Assembly: GCF_034377145.1 (NCBI RefSeq)
Contig: NZ_CP139708.1
Coordinates: forward strand, 62,001 to 126,000
DNA: 64,000 nt
From: Sulfitobacter sp. OXR-159
GTDB taxonomy: Bacteria > Pseudomonadota > Alphaproteobacteria > Rhodobacterales > Rhodobacteraceae
Reading direction: 5' to 3'
Shown here: piece after piece, positions 58,040 to 64,000 of the stretch
Layout: the number at the start of each line of letters is the position of its first letter
Numbering within the stretch: position 1 is the first letter of the stretch
The notes under the pieces: model-generated
Database searches by the model: none
What the model was told of the DNA's origin: nothing
Seen by the model: the letters and a program-made list of their open reading frames with translations, nothing else
Made by a program: the position numbers and the translations under genes

Positions 58040-58542
58040 GCGTTTTCTCCCGCGGCTTTGCGGATCGCCTCGACGATATTGGGATAGGCCGAGCAACGGC
58101 AGAGGTTGCCGCTCATCCGTTCCGAGATTTCTTCGGCCGTTAGGTCGGCCTTGCCGCTCAGATCATCGGTCACATGGCTGGGCCACCCGTTTGAGATTTC
58201 TTCAAGCATCGCGGTGGCCGAGCAGATCTGACCGGGGGTGCAATAGCCGCACTGAAACCCGTCTTCGCTGACAAAAGCCTCTTGCAGCGGGCTGAGGTTG
58301 CCGGGCTGGCCGATGCCTTCGATCGTGGTGACCTCATCACCGTCATGCATACAGGCCAGCGTCAGGCAGGCGTTGATCCGGCGTCCGTTCACCATCACCG
58401 TGCAGGCGCCGCATTGCCCGTGATCGCAGCCTTTTTTGCTGCCGGTCAGTCCAAGGTGGTGGCGCAGGGCATCCAAAAGCGTTGTGCGGGGATCAAGATC
58501 CAGCCGCTGCTCGGTGCCATTAATGGTCAATTTCGTTTCCAC
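58036..58542 (-). CDS. 2Fe-2S subunit of a PaoA-like aldehyde oxidoreductase, without export signal
   Basis: A 168-residue protein with two 2Fe-2S clusters: plant-type CDHGQCGAC near 39-47 plus a later Cys, and alpha-helical CGYCTPGQI with [12 protein letters not shown]. coli PaoA is longer and has a Tat signal that exports the complex. Here GTG 58542 follows AAAGGAA, and an in-frame TAG lies 18 bases upstream, so no N-terminal extension can exist. The complex is therefore probably cytoplasmic. Confidence 0.9.
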   Translation of the reverse strand: METKLTINGTEQRLDLDPRTTLLDALRHHLGLTGSKKGCDHGQCGACTVMVNGRRINACLTLACMHDGDEVTTIEGIGQPGNLSPLQEAFVSEDGFQCGYCTPGQICSATAMLEEISNGWPSHVTDDLSGKADLTAEEISERMSGNLCRCSAYPNIVEAIRKAAGENA

Positions 58543-58679
58543 GGCAAATTCCTTTGGCTAAATGGAGGCGGAGGGCAAAACCCTCCAGCTATCGGCTGCT
58601 TCGGGACGTAGGGCGGCGAAGTTGGGCGGCAAGCGGTTGAGGACGGTGGAAGCGGAAGCCTCGGTCCGCGCGGCTTGTG

Positions 58680-58708
58680 AATATATAATGATGAATCCAA
58701 GTGGGTAA
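58680..58708 (-). promoter_or_regulatory. Candidate promoter of the aldehyde oxidoreductase operon
   Basis: On the minus strand TTACCC (58708-58703) and TATATT (58685-58680) are 17 bases apart in an A+T-rich patch 140 bases before the GTG start. The -35 match is modest, so this is a tentative by-eye call. Confidence 0.3.
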
Positions 58709-58780
58709 TCTGCCGATAGGGCACTTTCCATTTTAGATCGCATCATTGGATGCTTCCTTTATGCAGATCAGGAGGATGTG

Positions 58781-59040
58781 ATGAGAAGACCCTACCGAAA
58801 ACTGAACTTGGACGAACGCAAAATCTTAGTGACGATGCTTCAGGCGAAAGCCACAAAGACCAAGATCGCTGAAACGCTTGGTCGAGACCGCTCAACGATC
58901 ATCCGTTGGTCGCCAGAGCAGATCGCCGGACGGCTGAAGATCGAACCGCGCGCGACGTACCGGATTTGCCATGGGACGATCCATCAGAGCGTCAGAGGAA
59001 GAGGAAACCGCGCTACGCCCGCAACACGTCGTCTCATCCT
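58781..59040 (+). pseudogene. Degraded IS30-family transposase remnant
   Basis: After AGGAGG and ATG 58781 comes the IS30 N-terminal helix-turn-helix (LNLDERKILVTMLQAK, IAETLGRDRSTIIR). The reading then jumps straight to WSPEQIAGRLKIEP, which in intact transposases lies many dozens of residues further on, so an internal piece is deleted. Near YRICHGTIHQSV a frameshift occurs: the following RKRKPRYAR motif continues in another frame. The DDE catalytic core is missing. It lies between the aldehyde oxidoreductase operon and the LysR gene, on the LysR strand. Terminal inverted repeats were not found. Confidence 0.75.
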
Positions 59041-59289
59041 GGTGCGCTTTCGTTCGAGTTTGTGACCCTCCAGTGTCGTGCAATCGCATATCCGATGAAA
59101 GAATAGGCGCATGGCCATAAAACCGGTCATCCAGCCAATCTGCCCATGGAAATCGCACTCCATATCGCTCGATTGATTGCTGCAGTGCAGTATCGTGGGG
59201 CATCACGAAAACGAGCATCTCCCAACCCTTCGCAGTTTGTCCCTCGCGCGGTGGCACAGCGCCAAACTGGAACATACGAGTGAATTGAC
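59041..59289. other. Non-coding remnant region between IS30 fragment and LysR gene
   Basis: No intact gene. Together with 58543-58780 this makes an unusual 0.75-kb gap in an otherwise packed window. A minus-strand open frame (58892-59380) crosses it and into the LysR start; its middle (IERYGVRFPWADWLDDRFYG) has protein-like composition but I do not recognise it, and it may be a fragment of a lost gene. The LysR promoter should lie here. Confidence 0.4.
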
Positions 59290-60216
59290 ATGGATTTATC
59301 AGCGCAAATGCTGATCTTCGCCACCGTGGTCGAGCGAGGGAGCATTTCCGCGGCGGCGCGGTCCATGGGTCAAACCCCATCCGCAGTCAGCAAGCAGATC
59401 AGTCTTTTGGAGGATCACGCGCACTTTCGTCTGCTCAACCGCACGCGGACTGGCGTTTTGCCGACCCCGGAAGGTCAGGAATTCTATCTCAAATGTCAGG
59501 CCATGGCAGAGAAGTTCAAGGACGCTGAAGCGCATATATCTAACCTTGATGATGTGCCACGCGGCAAATTGCGGATCGCCTCGACGGTGGCTTTTGGCAA
59601 ATCACAGTTGATCCCGGCCTTGCCTGTGTTTCTGGAGATGAACCCAGAGATTAAGGTATCTCTTGAACTAACGGATCGCGAGATTGACCTGCAGACAGAG
59701 GGTTTCGACGCGGCGGTAAGTTTTGCCGAGCAGCATAAGAACCCCGATGTCGTCGTGCGCCGGATAATGCATAGCCACCGCGTTCTCTGCGCGGCGCCGC
59801 ACTACATCGAGCGACGCGGGACACCAACCAGCTTCGCCGATCTGTCAGAGCACAACTGCCTGAGGATCGCCGGAAATAGCCGTCGGAACGCATGGAGCGA
59901 TGTCGAGGCGGGTGAGGCGCAGCCGTTCGACGCGGATGGGGATTTCGAAGGCAACAGTACAGATGTGATCTTTCACGCCGCCCTTGCTGGCATCGGTATC
60001 GCGCGGCTGCCAAGCTATCTGGTGGACGCGAAACTGCAGTCGGGTGAGTTGCTGCGGATCTTGCCCGGTTATGCGCCTGCCAGCACCGATATCGTCGTGC
60101 AGTTCGCGGGGCGGCGAAATCTCCCCCCGAAGACCCGCGCCTTCATTGATTTCTTGGTGTCGGAGTTTCGCCCCGATACAGCGCCTCCAGTTCAGAAGGT
60201 GGCGGGGCACCCATGA
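59290..60216 (+). CDS. LysR-family transcriptional regulator
   Basis: A 308-residue regulator. The winged helix-turn-helix is at about 1-60 (FATVVERGSISAAARSMGQTPSAVSKQI), and the effector-binding domain follows from about 90 (GKLRIASTVAFGKSQLIPALP). The general form is of the CrgA/DmlR-like group. Its last bases form the ATG of nasT (ATGA overlap), so it is made with the nitrate-sensing pair. A divergent target would be the aldehyde oxidoreductase operon, but no shared site was identified. Confidence 0.88.
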   Translation: MDLSAQMLIFATVVERGSISAAARSMGQTPSAVSKQISLLEDHAHFRLLNRTRTGVLPTPEGQEFYLKCQAMAEKFKDAEAHISNLDDVPRGKLRIASTVAFGKSQLIPALPVFLEMNPEIKVSLELTDREIDLQTEGFDAAVSFAEQHKNPDVVVRRIMHSHRVLCAAPHYIERRGTPTSFADLSEHNCLRIAGNSRRNAWSDVEAGEAQPFDADGDFEGNSTDVIFHAALAGIGIARLPSYLVDAKLQSGELLRILPGYAPASTDIVVQFAGRRNLPPKTRAFIDFLVSEFRPDTAPPVQKVAGHP

Positions 60217-60797
60217 CCAAGACCCTAAGCATCGTTGTTGTCGAAGAAGATCAAGAGCGCGCGATTGCGATCGTGGACGCGCTGAAAGAGGCCTGCGTTT
60301 GTGACGTTTTCGTTGTCGGCAATTCCAGTGGCCTCGCCCGCAAGATCGCCGCCCATGTGCCCGATATTGTGCTGATCGACGCAGGCAACCCGACACGCGA
60401 CGTGATGGAGGAACTGACGCTGGCCTCTGGCCCGTTGGAGCGTCCTGTGGCGATGTTCGTATCGGGTGCGGCTGGCGGGCTGGCACAGGCGGCGATTGAG
60501 GCGGGGCTTTCGGCCTATGTTGTCGATGGGCTCGCGCCGGGCCGACTAAAGCCGGTGATGGACACTGCGATTGCGCGTTTTGCGATGGTACGCCAGATGC
60601 GCAGTGAATTGGCCGAGACACGCCGCGCCTTGGAAGAACGCAAGGTGATAGACCGTGCAAAGGGGCTGTTGATGAAGGCCAAGGGTCTTGATGAGGAAGC
60701 CGCTTATGCCCTGCTGCGGAAGGCCGCGATGGACCAAGGGCGGCGGGTGGCTGACGTGGCCGAAGCACTGGTGACCGCGTCGGGGCTGCTCGGATGA
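60213..60797 (+). CDS. nasT: ANTAR-domain antiterminator of nitrate assimilation
   Basis: A 194-residue two-domain protein. The N-terminal receiver-like part has EED at 11-13 and Asp56 in VLIDAG. The C-terminal ANTAR RNA-binding domain covers about 130-190 (ALEERKVIDRAKGLLMKAKG, YALLRKAAMDQGRRVADVAEAL). NasT binds paired hexaloop hairpins in leader RNA and prevents termination. The next gene encodes its sensor partner with ATGA overlap, and the target leader is found at 62041-62174. Confidence 0.9.
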   Translation: MTKTLSIVVVEEDQERAIAIVDALKEACVCDVFVVGNSSGLARKIAAHVPDIVLIDAGNPTRDVMEELTLASGPLERPVAMFVSGAAGGLAQAAIEAGLSAYVVDGLAPGRLKPVMDTAIARFAMVRQMRSELAETRRALEERKVIDRAKGLLMKAKGLDEEAAYALLRKAAMDQGRRVADVAEALVTASGLLG

Positions 60798-61963
60798 AGA
60801 CGACGACTATCCCTGTTGCTTACGTCCCCTTGGTGGATGCCGCGCCCTTGATCGTGGCGCATGAGTTGGGCTTTGCCGAAGCTGAGGGCATTGCGCTGGA
60901 CCTGACCGCCGCGCCGTCGTGGTCGTCACTCCGAGACATGTTGGCCTTTGGCCGTGTCGACGCTGCGCATATGCTGTCGCCGCTGCCGGTTGCAATGGCG
61001 ATGGGGTTGGGCGGGGTCGCGACCGCACTGTCGGCGGTGTCGATCCTGTCGGTCAACGGCACTGTCATAGGGGTTGGCAAACCGCTCGAAGACCGGCTGC
61101 GCGCTTTGGGCTATGACTTCGACTTTGTTGATCCTTTCAAGGCGGCAGAAGCACTTGCACAGGTCCGCCACGGACCGATCGTATTTGGGGTGCCATTCCC
61201 GTTTTCGATGCATGTCGAACTGTTGCGCTACTGGAGCCGGGCATCAGCACTCGGACCGGACGGGATCGTAATCCGCACCGTGCCGCCTGCGCTTATGGCA
61301 AGCGCACTGGCAGCGGGGGAGGTGGACGCCTTTTGCGTAGGCGAGCCTTGGGGGTCGGTTGCGGTTGAACGTGGCGTCGGTGCATTGCTCCTGCCGGGCA
61401 AGGCGATCTGGAGTTTTGCACCTGAAAAGGTTTTGGCCGTGCGCACCAACTGGGCAGAGGCCGAGCCTGATCTGCTTGCCCGTCTGTTGCGCGCGACATG
61501 GAAGGCGGGCCGGTGGTTGGCCGACCCGAATGTTCATGCGGCCGCCAGCGATCTGTTGTCGCGCAAAGCCTATCTGGATGTGCCCTCTGAACTTATTAAC
61601 CGAGCCTTGTCGGGGCATTTGATCGTCTCGCCCCGCGGGGCGCACCGCCAGATTGATGGATTTCTCGAGTTTCACCGTGGCGCTGCTACCTTTCCGTGGC
61701 GCAGCCAATCACGGTGGATCGCGCAACATTTGTGTCAGTCGTACGGCAGTGGCAATCCCACTGCGGATACGATTGCGAATGTGTTCCGCTCAGATCTACA
61801 TCGTTTGCATCTTAGCATGCTGGACCCTGATTTGCCCGGCGCATCGGAAAAGGTCGAAGGGGCGATTCCACGCGCTACGCCGGTGGCTTCAGCTGGGGGG
61901 CGGCTGACGTTGTTGCCGAATGAGTTTTTCGACGGCCAAATTTTCGATCCTTCCGCGCTGTAG
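60794..61963 (+). CDS. nasS: Nitrate sensor, NrtA-like cytoplasmic protein
   Basis: A 389-residue member of the NrtA/CmpA/NasS family. It begins directly with the binding fold (IPVAYVPLVDAAPLIVAHELGFAE) and has no signal peptide, so it stays in the cytoplasm. Shared family segments are DAAHMLSPLP and FCVGEPWGS, which recur in NrtA 2 kb downstream. In the NasS-NasT system NasS holds NasT inactive without nitrate and frees it when nitrate binds. Overlap with nasT supports a stoichiometric complex. Confidence 0.9.
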   Translation: MKTTTIPVAYVPLVDAAPLIVAHELGFAEAEGIALDLTAAPSWSSLRDMLAFGRVDAAHMLSPLPVAMAMGLGGVATALSAVSILSVNGTVIGVGKPLEDRLRALGYDFDFVDPFKAAEALAQVRHGPIVFGVPFPFSMHVELLRYWSRASALGPDGIVIRTVPPALMASALAAGEVDAFCVGEPWGSVAVERGVGALLLPGKAIWSFAPEKVLAVRTNWAEAEPDLLARLLRATWKAGRWLADPNVHAAASDLLSRKAYLDVPSELINRALSGHLIVSPRGAHRQIDGFLEFHRGAATFPWRSQSRWIAQHLCQSYGSGNPTADTIANVFRSDLHRLHLSMLDPDLPGASEKVEGAIPRATPVASAGGRLTLLPNEFFDGQIFDPSAL

Positions 61964-62040
61964 GCGACTATTTTTTGCGCAACGGCAAAACGCCTCCGAC
62001 TTTTTTGCTGCATAATGACATCATAGGGTTGAGAACGCGC

Positions 62041-62089
62041 TGCATTGCGGCATGATCGAAGGTGCATCCACAATGGCGTGGCTTGCACC
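62041..62089 (+). ncRNA. NasT (ANTAR) target in nrtA leader: two hexaloop hairpins
   Basis: The second hairpin is clear: GGTGCA (62061-62066) pairs with TGCACC (62084-62089) and CCAC (62068-62071) with GTGG (62078-62081), leaving the 6-base loop AATGGC with A at position 1 and G at 4, the ANTAR hallmark. Eight bases upstream, TGC-ATTGCG-GCA (62041-62052) forms a short hairpin whose loop ATTGCG also has A1 and G4. Its stem is only 3 bp as drawn. The pair precedes an intrinsic terminator. Confidence 0.78.
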
Positions 62090-62123
62090 GAATTCCTCCC
62101 GATGACTGGGATACGTTGAGCAG

Positions 62124-62174
62124 GGCCGCTCGCTTTCCATCGTTTGCAACGATGGTTAGTGAGCGGCCTTTTTT
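62124..62174 (+). terminator. Regulated intrinsic terminator in the nrtA leader
   Basis: GGCCGCTCGCT (62124-62134) pairs with AGTGAGCGGCC (62158-62168) with one G-U, and inside it CCATCGTT (62137-62144) pairs perfectly with AACGATGG (62148-62155). Six T residues (62169-62174) follow. With the upstream hexaloop hairpins it makes a classic antitermination leader. Confidence 0.88.
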
Positions 62175-62225
62175 ATTTGCCCGATCCACCTCCGCCCGGC
62201 GCGGACGCCCTCAAAAGGACCAACC

Positions 62226-63593
62226 ATGAAACACCTTATCCTTGGCCTTGCGGCCTCGACCGTGATGACCAGCGCCGCTTTCGCTGAACTGCTTGACCTT
62301 GAAAAGGACGTGCTGACCTTCGGTTTTATCAAGCTGACAGACATGGCCCCGCTCGCCATTGCCTATGAGCAGGGCTACTTCCTTGATGAGGGGCTTTTTG
62401 TCACCCTCGAAGCCCAGGCCAACTGGAAAGTGCTGTTGGATGGGGTGATCGACGGCCAGTTGGACGGCGCGCATATGCTGGCCGGGCAGCCCTTGGCGGC
62501 GACCATTGGCTACGGGACTGAGGCGCATATCATCACGCCCTTTTCGATGGACCTGAACGGCAACGGGATCACCGTCTCCAACGAGGTTTGGGAAAAGATG
62601 CTGCCCAACATTCCCAAGATGGCCGATGGACGGCCCGAGCATCCGATTTCAGCCGAGGCGCTGGTGCCGGTGATCGAAGAGTTCAATGCCAATGGCGAGG
62701 CCTTCAACATGGGGATGGTGTTCCCTGTCTCGACCCATAACTACGAGCTGCGCTATTGGCTCGCGGCAGGCGGGATCAACCCCGGATACTACAGCCCCGA
62801 TAACATCTCGGGCCAGATCGGGGCGGATGTCTTTTTGTCGGTGACGCCGCCGCCGCAGATGCCTGCCACGTTGGAAGCCGGGACGATCCACGGTTATTGC
62901 GTGGGCGAACCTTGGAACCAGCAGGCGGTGTTCAAAGGCATCGGCGTGCCGGTCATCACCGACTATCAACTGTGGAAGAACAACCCCGAAAAGGTATTCG
63001 GCATCACCGATGCTTTCGCTGAGGAGAACCCCAACACCACCAAGGCGGTTGTCCGGGCGCTCATTCGCGCGGCCATGTGGCTGGATGAAAACAATAATGC
63101 CAACCGCCCCGAAGCCGTCGAGATACTCAGCCGCCCTGAATATGTCGGCGCCGATTACGAGGTGATTGCCAATTCAATGACCGGCTTTTTCGAGTTCGAG
63201 AAAGGCGACAAACGCGACATCCCCGATTTCAACGTCTTCTTCCGGCATAACGCGACCTACCCCTATTATTCGGACGCGATTTGGTACCTGACCCAGATGC
63301 GCCGCTGGGGTCAGATTGCTGAGCCAAAATCCGACGCATGGTTCAAGGACGTTGCCGCCAGCGTCTACCGCCCGGAGATCTATCTGGAGGCCGCCCGGTC
63401 GCTGGTCGACGACGGCTTGGCGAAGGAGGAAGACTTCCCCTGGGAGGCCAACGGCTTCAAAGCACCGACACCTGCGGCTGACATCATCGACGGCATTCCC
63501 TTCGATGGTCGCGCCCCCAACGCCTACCTCGACAGTCTGCCAATCGGGCTGAAAGGCGATCAAACCGTGGTCGGCGACGAAGTTCAGGGCTGA
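62226..63593 (+). CDS. nrtA: Nitrate ABC transporter substrate-binding protein
   Basis: A 455-residue NrtA/CmpA-type binding protein. It has a Sec signal of about 20 residues ([16 protein letters not shown]), then [54 protein letters not shown] and [12 protein letters not shown]. Nitrate-type rather than bicarbonate-type function is supported by nasT-nasS and the regulated leader. AAAAGGACC precedes ATG 62226. It is followed by the permease gene 63 bases on. Confidence 0.92.
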   Translation: MKHLILGLAASTVMTSAAFAELLDLEKDVLTFGFIKLTDMAPLAIAYEQGYFLDEGLFVTLEAQANWKVLLDGVIDGQLDGAHMLAGQPLAATIGYGTEAHIITPFSMDLNGNGITVSNEVWEKMLPNIPKMADGRPEHPISAEALVPVIEEFNANGEAFNMGMVFPVSTHNYELRYWLAAGGINPGYYSPDNISGQIGADVFLSVTPPPQMPATLEAGTIHGYCVGEPWNQQAVFKGIGVPVITDYQLWKNNPEKVFGITDAFAEENPNTTKAVVRALIRAAMWLDENNNANRPEAVEILSRPEYVGADYEVIANSMTGFFEFEKGDKRDIPDFNVFFRHNATYPYYSDAIWYLTQMRRWGQIAEPKSDAWFKDVAASVYRPEIYLEAARSLVDDGLAKEEDFPWEANGFKAPTPAADIIDGIPFDGRAPNAYLDSLPIGLKGDQTVVGDEVQG

Positions 63594-63656
63594 GGCCCGG
63601 CGGCACTGGCGCGCCGTCTCGCCCGTGCCTTTCCCATTCCTGCAGGAGACAGTTCG

Positions 63657-64000
63657 ATGAGCACCGCAGACCCGAATTTTACCGCTGATCCGGCACGCAC
63701 GGCGCGCCGCGAAAGGCGCTTCACCCGGATCAACACCGCCGATAAGTGGTTTCAGGTTATTGGGCTGGCATGGCTGACCCCGATCCTGAAAGCCGTCGCT
63801 GGTGATAACCCTAAGGCGCAAGTTGCCGAGATCTGGCGTCTGTTGGGGGTGCCATTGCTTGCGATTGTCGGGTTCCTTGCGCTTTGGGCGGCATTGGCCC
63901 CGACAGTGCAAACCTCGCTCGGCGCGATCCCCGGCCCGGCACAGGTATGGTCTGAGGCGGTCACCCTGCATGAGGACGCGCAGGCCAAGGCCGAGAGCCG
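63657..64000 (+). CDS. nrtB: Nitrate ABC transporter permease, N-terminal part (cut by window edge)
   Basis: From ATG 63657, preceded by GCAGGAGAC, the frame stays open to the window edge (114 codons). A charged cytoplasmic N-terminus (ARTARRERRFTRINTADKW) is followed by an amphipathic stretch and the first membrane helix (LLGVPLLAIVGFLALWAAL), then SLGAIPGPAQVW, the family segment before the MetI-type domain. The missing remainder should hold the other membrane segments. Confidence 0.85.
   Translation, partial: MSTADPNFTADPARTARRERRFTRINTADKWFQVIGLAWLTPILKAVAGDNPKAQVAEIWRLLGVPLLAIVGFLALWAALAPTVQTSLGAIPGPAQVWSEAVTLHEDAQAKAES

Noticed and set aside
59845..60768. 307-codon minus-strand frame
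   Set aside because: Arg/Pro/Ser-rich shadow across lysR and nasT, both of which have clear domains on the plus strand.
61964..62040. Possible sigma-54 (-24/-12) promoter before nrtA
   Set aside because: GG and GC pairs exist but never with the required 12-base offset, so no NtrC-type sigma-54 promoter is called.

Overview
The window looks like chromosomal DNA of an alphaproteobacterium of the order Rhodobacterales, probably a roseobacter-type heterotroph. This is inferred from the high G+C, dense ATGA-overlapped operons, the opgG-I-H-C gene order known from Rhodobacter, and the wealth of ABC importers. No rRNA, tRNA, CRISPR array, prophage or intact insertion sequence was seen. The only mobile-element trace is a decayed IS30-type transposase near 58.8-59.0 kb.

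Layout. 1-6.9 kb: a minus-strand peptide-import operon (substrate-binding protein, two permeases, two ATPases) ending in a gamma-glutamyltransferase cut by the window edge, with a divergent IclR regulator. 6.9-9.0 kb: large-subunit catalase katE. 9.1-12.5 kb: a tightly overlapped four-gene operon (acyl-CoA dehydrogenase-like, PIG-L deacetylase, SAM methyltransferase, family-2 glycosyltransferase) whose product is not known to me. 12.7-17.2 kb: glutathione transferase, the coupled NAD genes pncC-nadE, and an MFS transporter. 17.5-23.4 kb: an RND efflux adaptor and pump, then a phospholipase D-like protein. 23.4-28.3 kb: opgG-opgI-opgH-opgC for osmoregulated periplasmic glucans.

28.5-39.3 kb is a hydroxyproline catabolism island: a pyrroline-2-carboxylate reductase-like enzyme, a semialdehyde dehydrogenase, a polar amino acid ABC importer, a D-amino-acid/D-hydroxyproline oxidoreductase, 4-hydroxyproline 2-epimerase, a fused aconitase-X cis-3-hydroxyproline dehydratase, and a proline-racemase paralogue with Ser/Thr in place of both catalytic cysteines. 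Two near-identical palindromes (ATACAT-N2-TGTAT) lie in its two control regions. An oligopeptide importer (39.5-45.0 kb) follows directly. 45.1-54.8 kb is a xylose-type island: LacI regulator with tandem operators, XylA, a TIM-barrel isomerase/epimerase-like protein, a Gfo/Idh/MocA oxidoreductase, a sugar ABC importer and XylB.

54.9-58.5 kb encodes a PaoABC-like molybdenum aldehyde oxidoreductase without an export signal. After the IS30 remnant, 59.3-64 kb holds LysR, nasT and nasS in one overlapping unit, then an NrtA/NrtB nitrate importer. The nrtA leader carries two candidate A-x-x-G-x-x hexaloop hairpins followed by a strong intrinsic terminator, which fits NasT (ANTAR) antitermination relieved from NasS by nitrate.

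A recurring structural feature is a strong hairpin just after the substrate-binding-protein gene in four of the ABC operons.
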